From Bacteroidota bacterium (GTDB lineage: Bacteria; Bacteroidota; Bacteroidia; Chitinophagales; Chitinophagaceae), in NCBI GenBank assembly GCA_005884665.1, contig VBAT01000010.1, forward strand, positions 335,849 to 394,603: DNA of 58,755 nucleotides, in the 5' to 3' direction. Both the position numbers and the translations under genes were made by a program. Numbering within the stretch: position 1 is the stretch's first letter; the number at the start of each line of letters is the position of its first letter. Of this stretch, positions 42,556-51,965 are shown piece by piece. Under the pieces are notes generated by a model. That model was given only the letters and a program-made list of their open reading frames with translations. It had not been told where the DNA came from and searched no databases.

Positions 42556-44079
42556 CTATTTTCCTCTTGCTTTCAACTGCGCCATATACAAAGAACCAGG
42601 TTCTAATCCCTCCTGGTTTTGTCCTTCCCATTCGGCGTCAGGTCTGCCTTTGAGTCGCCCTTCATATTTTCCGCCTTTGAGACCGATACAATAATTCACT
42701 CCCGATGTCCATGGGTTTTGAATCGCCGCCCGTTTTACCGTACAATTCCATACTACCTGTGTCACACCCGCCCAGCCATGTCCGCTGCCCCAATTGCCCC
42801 GGTCCTGCACATTGATCTCACCATCGGTTACAATATTATCATATAGGGTACCCATTGTCCAACGATGATGGGGGCCGATATCTGCATGTGTTGTTTGAGC
42901 TGTACAGTTATAAAAGACATTTGGGCCACATACTCTTGCACCTGTTACAAAATCATGACGGCCGTCGGAAGCATGACAGTTGATAAATAAATTGAGTTGC
43001 CCGGTGTTGTTGAAAGAATAGCGCCGGCCCCCGGTAATGATGGATTTATGGTCAAAGCAGTTGCTGGCAAAAACAGAAATATTTTTTGCGCCGCTCTCCA
43101 GATTCACACAACTGTTACCAAAATACCTGGCGGTCACATTAAGGATCCACCCCTGTTCGATCTTGTCAAAAGTGATGGCGTTCCAGGCATGGTTCTCCGC
43201 AGTGTCCGATTCGAACTCAGATTCACAATACAGGTTTTCAATTCCCACATGTGATATACGTCCGTCAAAACTGTATTTATATATTTCGGCGCCGCCATAC
43301 TTGGTTTCCATCGCCATTACAACCGGGTTGTCAATAAAGATTTTATTACCCTCAATCTTTGTGATCACTCTTTCAAACCGGAAATCGTATTCCCCGGCCT
43401 GCCATTGTTTGGTTCCATCTCTTTCTTCGATCTTATCCATCTGCAGGTCTTTGATCCATTGCTCCGTGCCTGGGCGAAAAACTATGATCCTATCTCCTTT
43501 GGTGAAACTACTCGCGGAAGCAACGTTAAATGAGAAAGATCCAACCGGGACATATTCGTCCGTAACTTTTACTCTTGTTCTTTTAATTTCGGTGATATTG
43601 CCTTTCCCTGAAACGTGGATGAGGGATACTTGTTTTTTTGATAGCGCAATAAGCCGTGTTCCATTGATATTGTCACCTTCACCACGTAAAACGATACCGC
43701 TGGCCCCGACGTGGATTTCTTCGGGTATTTTATAAATCCCTTTTTTTAATAGGATCGCTCCGCGGAATCCGTCTTTACCCGGCATCTTTTTGGAAACTTC
43801 ATCGATTGCGGCCTGAATGATAGCTTCACTCGTACCGTTTGCTGCCGGTTCGATTGTTTTTACAACGGCTACACGGGGAATGTCTTTATCGGCCCCATAA
43901 TATCCCACGCGACTGAAATCTGGAATGATATTTCCTTTTTCATCTGGAATATATTTCAGGGACCCGTCTTTATTTACCCTGATGAATTTGGATTCCCAGT
44001 ATGGCGATGGACTTTGAAAAGAAAGGATAACAATTGCCAGTAAAAAGGCCATTGTTTGTCGGGCTATATTAAATTTCAT
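42556..44079 (-). CDS. secreted right-handed beta-helix protein, paralogue of the one at 37523
   Basis: 507 residues from ATG 44079 (an ATG 9 bases upstream is also possible). Signal peptide (MAFLLAIVILSFQ). It shares with the protein at 37523 the IQAAIDEVSKKMPGKDGFRG segment, GIVLRGEGDNINGT, and the C-terminal block PHHRWTMGTLYDNIVTDGE and RGNWGSGHGWAG, VWNC. The family is not identified; candidate lyase or hydrolase of the same locus. It is divergent from the six-hairpin gene (44224) and probably first in a minus-strand transcript with the GH28-like gene. Confidence 0.7.
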   Translation of the reverse strand: MKFNIARQTMAFLLAIVILSFQSPSPYWESKFIRVNKDGSLKYIPDEKGNIIPDFSRVGYYGADKDIPRVAVVKTIEPAANGTSEAIIQAAIDEVSKKMPGKDGFRGAILLKKGIYKIPEEIHVGASGIVLRGEGDNINGTRLIALSKKQVSLIHVSGKGNITEIKRTRVKVTDEYVPVGSFSFNVASASSFTKGDRIIVFRPGTEQWIKDLQMDKIEERDGTKQWQAGEYDFRFERVITKIEGNKIFIDNPVVMAMETKYGGAEIYKYSFDGRISHVGIENLYCESEFESDTAENHAWNAITFDKIEQGWILNVTARYFGNSCVNLESGAKNISVFASNCFDHKSIITGGRRYSFNNTGQLNLFINCHASDGRHDFVTGARVCGPNVFYNCTAQTTHADIGPHHRWTMGTLYDNIVTDGEINVQDRGNWGSGHGWAGVTQVVWNCTVKRAAIQNPWTSGVNYCIGLKGGKYEGRLKGRPDAEWEGQNQEGLEPGSLYMAQLKARGK

Positions 44080-44223
44080 AGCAAACAATCTTATTTATGA
44101 AGTATTACCGGTATAATATCCGATTTTTTTAAACCACTGTGACTAGTATGCAAGAATAGCTCAATAATTTGCCAAATAAACCTCTTGTATCCCGCTGACT
44201 GACACTTAGAATTGTACCATTAT

Positions 44224-46275
44224 ATGAAGACGATGAGGTTATTTTTTCTATTCGGTTCACCATTGTTTTGTGGCTGCTTATTTGCCCAGTCCTACGCCCA
44301 GGCTCAGCAAAATGACCGCTGGTCAATACAGCCTGATGGTAGCATCGAATGGAAGATCGATAGCCGTCTCCCTCAGAGGGATCATATTGAGATGAGCGGT
44401 CAAAAAGTGTCATTGTGGATACAATATGAAGTAGATACCAGCGGGGCATCCAGTTTTGTGAGAACTATCGTGTTTCCTACCCATCGTCTCCTACCTGCGC
44501 GCACCACCGCGCACATGATGTATGACGTGACCGACCGTGATCTTCCCCGTTTTTTTATCAACGATCGTTTACTAAAAGCAGGTGTGTTCAATGCAGCAGT
44601 GGCGACAGACCAACCTGAAAAAGTTATCAGCGTTCATCATAAGGGGATAATGGAAGTGCAAAGCGATATAGGCAGGGACAGGACGATCCGGTTGAAAAGA
44701 AGTTTTTTTCCATCGGTTGACAAAGCGATGGCGATCGAGAAGCTCGTTTTTATCAATACGGGTATCCAGCCGGCAAAAATTGAAATGGAATATCTACAAA
44801 GGGAAACCTCACCGGGTATCAATCGCAGCAAAGAAGGCCCTCATCATTTCATCATATCTACCAGCAATCATGGAGAGAAAAATGTGCAGCCGGGAGACTC
44901 CGTTATATTCGGCATCATTTACCAGGCTACAAGGGCCGAGGAGAAGGCAATAGCGGCCGATATCGCGATGGAGCAAGAGAAAAGAAAAACGCGGGTCAGC
45001 GATATCCTGGAATTGTTAAGACTGGAGACACCCGACCCGGTATTGAATACGATGTTTGATTTTGCCAAGATCAGGGGAACAGAGAGTATCTATAATACCA
45101 AGGCTGGATTGATGCATGGGCCGGGTGGTCTTCGTTATTACGCCGCCATCTGGGCCAATGACCAGGCGGAATATATCAACCCCTTCTTTGCTTTTTTGGG
45201 AGATCAAACCGGCAACAGGTCAGCGATGAATGCTTTTCGTTTATTCGCCCGGTATATGAATCCCGATTACAAACCAATACCCAGTTCGATCATTGACCAG
45301 GGTGATGGTACGTGGAATGGCGCTAAAGACAGGGGCGATATGGCGATGATCGCTTATGGCGCCGGCCGGTTTGCGTTGGCTTACGGGAATATCGATTCGG
45401 CAAAGGTCTTATGGCCACTGATCGAATGGTGCCTTGAATATTTGCGAAGAAAAATCAATGAAGATGGTGTTGTGTATTCAGACAGTGATGAACTGGAAAA
45501 CCGGTTTCCCGCGGGTAAAGCCAATTTGAACACAAGTTCGTTGTACTATGATGCATTGCGCTCTGCGGTTTATCTTGGCAAAGTATTAGGGAGTCCGGCC
45601 GAACAGGTCAAAACATATGAACATCAGGCAGGGCAGATGAAAATAAACATTGAAAAATATTTCGGTGCAACCGTCGAAGGATTTTCTACTTATCGTTATT
45701 ATAAGGGCAACGATACATTACGTGCATGGATTACAACACCACTGACGGTAGACATTTTTGACCGGAAGAACGGAACTATTGCAGCTTTATTTTCTTCCCG
45801 TCTCTGGACCGAAGATGGTCTTGCTTCACTTGCAGGAAATAAAACTTTTTGGGACCGTTCTACCTTGTATGGATTGCGTGGCGCTTTTGCTGCGGGCGAA
45901 ACAGAGAAGGCATTAAGTTTCCTGCAATATTATTCTAGAAGAAGATTACTGGGCGAACATGTGCCATATGCAGTGGAGGCATATCCCGAAGGCAACCAGC
46001 GTCATCTCTCCGCCGAGAGCGGGCTGTATTGCCGCATTTACACAGAAGGAATGTTTGGCATTCGCCCCACGGGTTTTAATAGTTTTGCCTGTACACCGCG
46101 TTTGCCCGCAAAGTGGAATAATATGGCGCTACGAAATATCCATTCATTTGGAAATGTATTTGACCTGGAAATAAAAAGGATGGGGAAGGACAAGCTGGAT
46201 ATAATAGTTAAGAAAGATAACGAGGAAAAGAAATACACGATAAAGGAGGGAAGAACTGTAAACATAAAACTATAA
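44224..46275 (+). CDS. secreted six-hairpin ((alpha/alpha)6) glycosidase-like protein
   Basis: 683 residues from ATG 44224 (an ATG at 44212 would add 4). Signal peptide ends near CLFAQS. The N-terminal ~270 residues look like a beta-sandwich domain; residues ~280-600 have the repeated helical-pair character of (alpha/alpha)6 glycosidases, with conserved-looking acidic stretches such as YAAIWANDQAEYINPFFAF and IDQGDGTWNGAKDRGDM; a beta-rich C-terminal domain follows. No exact CAZy family can be named from memory. GH78-like or GH95-like enzymes share this plan. It is convergent with the alginate-lyase-family gene. Confidence 0.65.
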   Translation: MKTMRLFFLFGSPLFCGCLFAQSYAQAQQNDRWSIQPDGSIEWKIDSRLPQRDHIEMSGQKVSLWIQYEVDTSGASSFVRTIVFPTHRLLPARTTAHMMYDVTDRDLPRFFINDRLLKAGVFNAAVATDQPEKVISVHHKGIMEVQSDIGRDRTIRLKRSFFPSVDKAMAIEKLVFINTGIQPAKIEMEYLQRETSPGINRSKEGPHHFIISTSNHGEKNVQPGDSVIFGIIYQATRAEEKAIAADIAMEQEKRKTRVSDILELLRLETPDPVLNTMFDFAKIRGTESIYNTKAGLMHGPGGLRYYAAIWANDQAEYINPFFAFLGDQTGNRSAMNAFRLFARYMNPDYKPIPSSIIDQGDGTWNGAKDRGDMAMIAYGAGRFALAYGNIDSAKVLWPLIEWCLEYLRRKINEDGVVYSDSDELENRFPAGKANLNTSSLYYDALRSAVYLGKVLGSPAEQVKTYEHQAGQMKINIEKYFGATVEGFSTYRYYKGNDTLRAWITTPLTVDIFDRKNGTIAALFSSRLWTEDGLASLAGNKTFWDRSTLYGLRGAFAAGETEKALSFLQYYSRRRLLGEHVPYAVEAYPEGNQRHLSAESGLYCRIYTEGMFGIRPTGFNSFACTPRLPAKWNNMALRNIHSFGNVFDLEIKRMGKDKLDIIVKKDNEEKKYTIKEGRTVNIKL

Positions 46276-46337
46276 ACGTTCAATGTCCATGGCGAAACCC
46301 GGCGAAAAAATTTAACCACACCGTCCACTGGGAATAA

Positions 46338-47531
46338 CTATTCTATTTTCCGATACAACAAATCATTAAATCCCAGGTCTTCACTTTTTAGACCCGCGGC
46401 AGTGCTAAGATATTTTGGATCATTAAAAACGTCCGCCGCCTGCAGCAGCAGGGGATAGATCTCATTCTTATTGTATTTACTGATCTGCTGCCAGGTCCAT
46501 GGTTTTTCCCCCAGCGCATAGGGTAACAACCAGTCAAATGCACCGCGGATGCCCACAGCATGTGATGTTTTGAAATTCCACAGGTCAACGCCTGTTTTTT
46601 CTGCCAGCGTCGCTACTGTAAACCACCCCCGCAGATTCATCGTGCTATAACCAAGTGCATTCGTTCTTGCCAATTCCAATGGCTGTTGTCCTTCTTTGGT
46701 CAATTGACTATCGAGTCGTTTCTTGCTTTCTTCGGCCAGTTGTTTTGCTTTTACCTTGTCACCAGTAAACAAGGCAAAATCTATTGCCTGTGCATAATAC
46801 CAGGTGCCGTGATTGTTTTTTGCTGCATGCTCATCCTTTCCATTCTTACTGGTCAGCAACCAGTTTAAGTATTGGGAATACCATGCCTGCAAAGCTTTGT
46901 GATCAGCTTCGGTCCATGATTTCGAGCCAACAAGAAGACTGGCTGCATCTGCAATATTGGTCAACGCCACCGTTTCAATGATGCCGATGCCCCTGCCGGT
47001 ATTCACACCGGGAATGGCCTGGCCATATTCAAGATGGGGATTCATTTTTGTGGTTTCATTCAAAAACCATGTCCGCAATAGCTCAGCCGATTTCTGCGCA
47101 TATTTTTCTTCGCCGGTGAGATACCATACGAGAGAAAGTGTTCGAGTAGCATTTTCCAGCCTGCCTAAATAAGTGCGATCAGTAATCTTGTTGATTTCCG
47201 GGTTGCGAACACCATCCCTTCGCAGATACGGCAAGCCATTGGGTTTCGAACTATCATACCAGAAATACGGTGCCTGGCTCATATAATCATGTTTGTTGCC
47301 ACTCACCGGCATGAACTCCTTATCCATCACCGATAAAGGTCTCATTGATAGAATAGAGTCAGCCCGCATTTGTAATGTGGAGACTATTTGTCTTATTTCA
47401 CTACCCGGTTGTTGTTGTATCTTTTTCAGTTCCGACAACCGGCTTGCGTTCATAACAAGAACGGAAGGAGATTGGGCACTCGCTAAAGCGGTAAACAGAA
47501 GAATGCCCGGTAGAATAACACATCTTTTCAT
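46338..47531 (-). CDS. secreted alginate-lyase-family polysaccharide lyase
   Basis: 397 residues, signal peptide 1-19. Alginate-lyase domain (PF05426 type): PYFWYDSSKPNGLPYLRRDG, KMNPHLEYGQAI, TGRGIGII, KNNHGTWYYAQAI (Asn240, His241) and LARTNALGYSTMNL. It would cleave a uronate-containing backbone by beta-elimination, producing the unsaturated ends used by GH88 and GH105. The same motifs appear in the C-terminal half of the GH31 fusion (31332). CAZy family not fixed; PL38-like by recall. It lies 162 bases downstream of the AraC gene's stop on the same strand... the AraC gene itself is upstream in transcription. Confidence 0.8.
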   Translation of the reverse strand: MKRCVILPGILLFTALASAQSPSVLVMNASRLSELKKIQQQPGSEIRQIVSTLQMRADSILSMRPLSVMDKEFMPVSGNKHDYMSQAPYFWYDSSKPNGLPYLRRDGVRNPEINKITDRTYLGRLENATRTLSLVWYLTGEEKYAQKSAELLRTWFLNETTKMNPHLEYGQAIPGVNTGRGIGIIETVALTNIADAASLLVGSKSWTEADHKALQAWYSQYLNWLLTSKNGKDEHAAKNNHGTWYYAQAIDFALFTGDKVKAKQLAEESKKRLDSQLTKEGQQPLELARTNALGYSTMNLRGWFTVATLAEKTGVDLWNFKTSHAVGIRGAFDWLLPYALGEKPWTWQQISKYNKNEIYPLLLQAADVFNDPKYLSTAAGLKSEDLGFNDLLYRKIE

Positions 47532-47693
47532 TACAACAAAGAAATGTGTTTAAAACAAAACAGCTTGCTCGCAGGTTGCCTGTTTATTCAGCGATTTTGA
47601 CGGTGGCTGATTGCGGTGAGTAAGATTCCTCACTATTGACTAACGACTAACAACTCCCGGTTCAGTAGTCACAACCTGCCAGCCGCAGGCGGC

Positions 47694-48572
47694 TCACGCT
47701 GTCAGCTGTCCCATAAACTCCTTCTGATAAGTCAGCGGGCTTTTGCTGGTGATGAGTTTGAAATATTTATGGAAACTGCTGAAGTTATTAAAGCCGCTTT
47801 CGTAACATAGCTGTTTAATGCTCAGGTGATTTTCAATAAGCAATTTGCAGGCATGGCCTACACGTATTTCAATCAGGAATTGTGAGTAGGTTTTCCTTGT
47901 CCTTGATTTGAAATAGCGGCAGAAAGAGCTTGGGCTGATATTGGCAATGCCGGCAATTTCTTCCAATTGGATAGGACGTTTAAAGTTTTTGAGACTGTAC
48001 TCATAAATCGCATTGATCCTGTCTTTTTCGTCTTCTACGAGGTCATATTTAAATCCTATCGATGACAACATCTCTGGTTGTTTGCAGCTCGCGATGATAT
48101 TGAGCGCTTCCATTAATAAAATAATACGATGATTATCTGTAGTATGTAACAATGACTCAAGTATCTCAGCTACTTTTTGTTTTGTTTTGCCTGTGATCTG
48201 CAAACCCCGCTTTGCCCTATCAAGCAAACTTCGGATATGAACGTTTTCCGGGAGCTGGAGAAACTGGCTTCCCCAGAAATCTTCACAAAAATGGGCTACC
48301 CGTACATCCGCTGTGACGGGAGCGCTTTCCTCGAAATAGGCGTCGTCAAATCTCCAGTAATGCGGCAGGTTGGAACCGACAAGGACCACATCGCCGGTTT
48401 TAAATTGCCTGATACTGTCGCCGATGAATTGAGTGCCCTCACCTTTTTTAAAATGGATCAATTCGATTTCAGCGTGGTAATGCCATCGGTTGTTAATGTA
48501 TGGAACTAGGTCCTGGCGTACACTGAAGGAATAAAGAGGCTCTTTAGAAACTTTTAGTAGTTGGGGTCTCAT
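47694..48572 (-). CDS. AraC-family transcriptional regulator
   Basis: 292 residues. N-terminal cupin-type ligand domain (~15-140: YHAEIELIHFKKGEGTQFIG, GDVVLVGSNLPHYW), C-terminal AraC DNA-binding domain (~190-285) with two helix-turn-helix motifs (IQLEEIAGIANISPSSFCRY; SIKQLCYESGFNNFSSFHKY) and the end SKSPLTYQKE. Likely an activator for the neighbouring lyase or utilization genes. A 15-bp palindrome identical to one before lacI lies 108 bases upstream of its start, so LacI control of this gene is plausible. A short AGCCGC-AG-GCGGCT palindrome touches its stop codon. Confidence 0.93.
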   Translation of the reverse strand: MRPQLLKVSKEPLYSFSVRQDLVPYINNRWHYHAEIELIHFKKGEGTQFIGDSIRQFKTGDVVLVGSNLPHYWRFDDAYFEESAPVTADVRVAHFCEDFWGSQFLQLPENVHIRSLLDRAKRGLQITGKTKQKVAEILESLLHTTDNHRIILLMEALNIIASCKQPEMLSSIGFKYDLVEDEKDRINAIYEYSLKNFKRPIQLEEIAGIANISPSSFCRYFKSRTRKTYSQFLIEIRVGHACKLLIENHLSIKQLCYESGFNNFSSFHKYFKLITSKSPLTYQKEFMGQLTA

Positions 48573-48679
48573 ACAAGCAAGTTTTCGTTATTATTAAGCT
48601 ATTTATTCCTCAAAAGGCGGAAAAGCGGTCTCGTGATGCCAATTTAGCTTAATAAAAGCCCAGCTAAATAAAAATACTG

Positions 48680-48694
48680 CGGAAACGTTTTCGA
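48680..48694. promoter_or_regulatory. LacI-type operator, copy 1
   Basis: CGGAAACGTTTTCGA, a near-palindrome with the central ACGT of LacI/GalR-family operators. The identical 15 bases occur once more, in reverse orientation, at 51760-51774 in front of lacI. It lies between the AraC gene (108 bases away) and uxaA (343 bases away). Confidence 0.75.
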
Positions 48695-49037
48695 CGCCGA
48701 CCCCTGGAAATAGTGTGAGGATTTTCAGGCAGAAGCTCTAAGGAATTTCTAATCGGCCCGGAATCATTGGCTAAATAAGATATCCGTTCACGGGCCCTTT
48801 CACGGAAAAGCTGATGACTACCGCCAGGGGATAGTCATTGGTAATATCTACCACTGCTTTGGGCTTTTTTTTGAACGATCCATGCTAAAATTGCTGAATG
48901 ATCAGGCAATCAGCTAAAGCAGGCTTACCATCATTATTTATTTATTTGTTTAAGCGATCGGCTGCTTAAAATTCATTTATCCTCTATTAATTATCTCCCT
49001 GTATTGCATATAGCCGGCGAATAGCAAATTTTTTTTA

Positions 49038-50717
49038 ATGGAAAAGGAAATAGCGAAAAAGACAAAAGCAGGAGAAGCGGAATGGGTTTTTCTGAAAATC
49101 CACCCGGATGATAATGTGTTAGTGGCGCTGAAAGATCTGCCCTCAGGTTCCCCCGTTTTAGTTAACCAGGATTCATTTCAGTTATGCGACGATGTAAAGG
49201 CCAAGCATAAATTCTTTTTGAATGATTTGAGCGCAAATGCTGATGTGATCATGTATGGTACACTCGTGGGAAAAGTACAGTGTGATGTGCTCAAAGGCCA
49301 GGTGATGACCACTCATAATACTCGGCATGCAGCAGGAAAATATAGTTACCGGGCTAACCAGTTTAAATGGACACCACCGGATGTGTCCAAATTCGTCGAC
49401 AAAACATTCAACGGATATAAGAGAAGTGATGGAAGGGTGGGAACAGCCAACTACTGGTTATTTATTCCTACTGTATTTTGTGAAAACAGGAATCTGGACG
49501 TAATTAAGGAAGCGATGTGGAATGAATTGGGTTATGCCGTTACTGACCGCTATAAAAGTTTTACAAGAAAATTATTCGAAACTTATAAAGCCGGTGAGGA
49601 TATTGATACGGTCAGTCTAAACCCGGTGAATGCCGCTAACAAGGACCGGTTCTTTAAAAATGTAGACGGCATCAAATTCCTCAATCATGCAGGCGGTTGC
49701 GGCGGCACTCGCCAGGATGCCGCCACTCTCAGTTCGTTGCTTACGGCCTATGCGGATCATCCCAATGTTGGGGGCGTTACGATCCTGAGTTTGGGATGCC
49801 AGCATCTGCAGGTAAATAATTTTTTGAATGACCTGAAACAGCGCAACCCTTTTTTTGATAAGCCATTATACGTTTTTGAACAGCAACAAATACAAAGTGA
49901 AGAGCAACTCATTGCAGATGCGATCCGGCAAACATTCAAAGGTCTTGTAGAGATCAATAAACAGGATAGAGAGCCGGCTCCACTCAGCGCTTTATGTATT
50001 GGTGTAAAATGCGGCGGAAGTGATGGCTTTAGTGGCATTTCGGCCAATCCTGCAGTCGGACAGGCATCAGATATTCTTGTTGCCCTGGGAGGAAAAGTGT
50101 TGCTGGCAGAATTTCCTGAACTGTGCGGCGCAGAACAGAATCTCATAGACCGCTGTGTAAATGAAGAAACCGCCAATAAGTTTATTCGTCTTATGGAGAC
50201 ATATGATGAACAGGCCCGCAATGTAGGTTCGGGGTTCTATATGAATCCATCACCAGGAAATATAAAAGATGGCTTGATCACCGATGCTATCAAATCAACG
50301 GGGGCTGCAAGAAAAGGAGGCACATCTCCCGTGGTCTCAGTGCTGGATTATACTGAGCCGGCTACTGAACCGGGTCTCAGCCTCGTATGCACACCGGGCA
50401 ATGATGTGGAATCAACAACGGGAAAAGCGGCTTCTGGAGCAACGCTCATTCTTTTTACAACAGGATTGGGCACGCCAACTGGCAACCCGGTGGCTCCGAC
50501 CATCAAAATATCGACCAACACAAGGTTAGCAAAGAAAATGAGTGATATAATTGATATAGATACCGGCCCCATCATTTCCGGTGAAAAGACCATTGAAAAG
50601 ATGGGCGAAGAGATCCTGGATTTCTGTATCAAAGTGGCAAGTGGCGAAATAATTCCCAAGGCTGTCCAGTTAGCACAGGATGATTTTATTCCCTGGAAAA
50701 GAGGGGTGTCATTATGA
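49038..50717 (+). CDS. uxaA: altronate dehydratase (UxaA family)
   Basis: 559 residues: N-terminal SAF-type domain (~15-100: VFLKIHPDDNVLVALKDLPSG) and the UxaA catalytic domain (GYKRSDGRVGTANYWLFIPT; LNHAGGCGGTRQDA; GVKCGGSDGFSGI). It dehydrates altronate to 2-keto-3-deoxygluconate in the galacturonate route. This cytoplasmic step fits the uronate-releasing enzymes of the locus. UxaB, UxaC and the KDG genes are not in the window. ATG 49038 is used; its stop overlaps that of lacI by 6 bases (convergent). The LacI operator at 48680 may control it. Confidence 0.93.
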   Translation: MEKEIAKKTKAGEAEWVFLKIHPDDNVLVALKDLPSGSPVLVNQDSFQLCDDVKAKHKFFLNDLSANADVIMYGTLVGKVQCDVLKGQVMTTHNTRHAAGKYSYRANQFKWTPPDVSKFVDKTFNGYKRSDGRVGTANYWLFIPTVFCENRNLDVIKEAMWNELGYAVTDRYKSFTRKLFETYKAGEDIDTVSLNPVNAANKDRFFKNVDGIKFLNHAGGCGGTRQDAATLSSLLTAYADHPNVGGVTILSLGCQHLQVNNFLNDLKQRNPFFDKPLYVFEQQQIQSEEQLIADAIRQTFKGLVEINKQDREPAPLSALCIGVKCGGSDGFSGISANPAVGQASDILVALGGKVLLAEFPELCGAEQNLIDRCVNEETANKFIRLMETYDEQARNVGSGFYMNPSPGNIKDGLITDAIKSTGAARKGGTSPVVSVLDYTEPATEPGLSLVCTPGNDVESTTGKAASGATLILFTTGLGTPTGNPVAPTIKISTNTRLAKKMSDIIDIDTGPIISGEKTIEKMGEEILDFCIKVASGEIIPKAVQLAQDDFIPWKRGVSL

Positions 50718-51722
50718 TCTTCCCGTCGATTTTCTTTCTACGATTTGCGAAGCTATTGTTACTTTTTTTTCATTCGGCAACAACATCTTTTTTTCTACGA
50801 CCTTAAAAAGAATAGTAGCAGCTTCCTTACCGATCTCATAGGCCGGCTGAATAACGGTAGACAGAGGCGGATTGAATAATGCCGCTGCAGCCAGGTTAGA
50901 AAAACTGACCACCTTCAGCTGTTGGGGAATGCAGATGTTCAATTCGTAGCAGACCTCGTAAGTATTGACGGCAAATTTTTCTATAGCTGCGAAGATGCCA
51001 TCGGGTCTTTGTTCGCTTTGCAAAAGCTTGCGGATCTTCTGGCGGTTTACTTCATCATCTGTGCCACATTCAACGATCATTTTATTGCCAAGCCCGTGCT
51101 TTGCAAGTGCCTGCAGGTAACCTGACCTGCGGCCATTGCTGATGGAAAGATTACAGGCAAGGGAAAGAAATGCGATGTTCTTACAACCCATTTTCAATAA
51201 ATGCTCAGTTGCCTTGTAGGAGGCTTTCGAATCGTCAGTAGTGATATGCGGCACATCCATCTCTTCACAAACCCGGTCAAAAAAAACAAGGGGCATCCCT
51301 GTCTGCCGGTAAGCTTCCAGGTGATCAAAATTAGTGGTGGTGTTGGATACAGATATCATCAGCCCGTCAACCCGGCCGTTACGCAGCACTTTCAAAATAT
51401 CTTTCTCGCGATTGTGGTCCTCATGGGTCAGGTAGATCAATACGTGATACCCTTTTTGTTGCGCCACATCTTCTACACCATTCAGTACCTGGGAAAAAAA
51501 ATTGTTTTGTATCTCCGGAACAACGACTGCGATAGTCCTGCTTTTATTCTGCCGCAAACTGCTGGCATGGGGGTTAGGTTGGAAGCCGAGTTTAGCAGCC
51601 AGCGCTTTTACCCGGTCCCTTGTTTCCTGGCTTATCTCGTGGTTGTCTCGTAGGGCACGCGAAACGGTGGACACGGCAAGATTAAGTTCTCCAGCAAGCT
51701 TTTTTAGATTCACGTTATCCAT
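50712..51722 (-). CDS. LacI-family transcriptional regulator
   Basis: 336 residues. N-terminal LacI helix-turn-helix (NLKKLAGELNLAVSTVSRAL) with hinge (NPHASSLRQNKSRTIAVVVP), and a periplasmic-binding-protein-like effector domain to the C-terminus. Bacteroidota members of this group commonly control uronate or sugar catabolism; its convergence on uxaA supports that. It probably binds the 15-bp sites at 48680 and 51760, the latter 38 bases before its own start, giving autoregulation. Effector not known; a uronate or a downstream keto-deoxy acid is a guess. Confidence 0.95.
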   Translation of the reverse strand: MDNVNLKKLAGELNLAVSTVSRALRDNHEISQETRDRVKALAAKLGFQPNPHASSLRQNKSRTIAVVVPEIQNNFFSQVLNGVEDVAQQKGYHVLIYLTHEDHNREKDILKVLRNGRVDGLMISVSNTTTNFDHLEAYRQTGMPLVFFDRVCEEMDVPHITTDDSKASYKATEHLLKMGCKNIAFLSLACNLSISNGRRSGYLQALAKHGLGNKMIVECGTDDEVNRQKIRKLLQSEQRPDGIFAAIEKFAVNTYEVCYELNICIPQQLKVVSFSNLAAAALFNPPLSTVIQPAYEIGKEAATILFKVVEKKMLLPNEKKVTIASQIVERKSTGRS

Positions 51723-51759
51723 GTGGCAGCCTATTGTTCTGAGTCAAAGATGGTAAATT

Positions 51760-51774
51760 TCGAAAACGTTTCCG
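51760..51774. promoter_or_regulatory. LacI-type operator, copy 2 (lacI autoregulation)
   Basis: TCGAAAACGTTTCCG is the exact reverse complement of the site at 48680-48694. It is 38 bases upstream of the lacI start codon. Confidence 0.75.
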
Positions 51775-51965
51775 TAAAAAACCTTTAAAGTTGATTACGC
51801 GTATCTTATTGCATTTATTAATATAAGAAACGCTATCTGTGTTTCGTCCAATTAGGAGATAATGGGATATAAACCACCCAGGCATAACGAGATGATAAAT
51901 TGACAGTTAGGCGCTTCTTCGCGGCAAAATGAAATCATTTGTGCGAATTAATAAATGGTCAGTGA

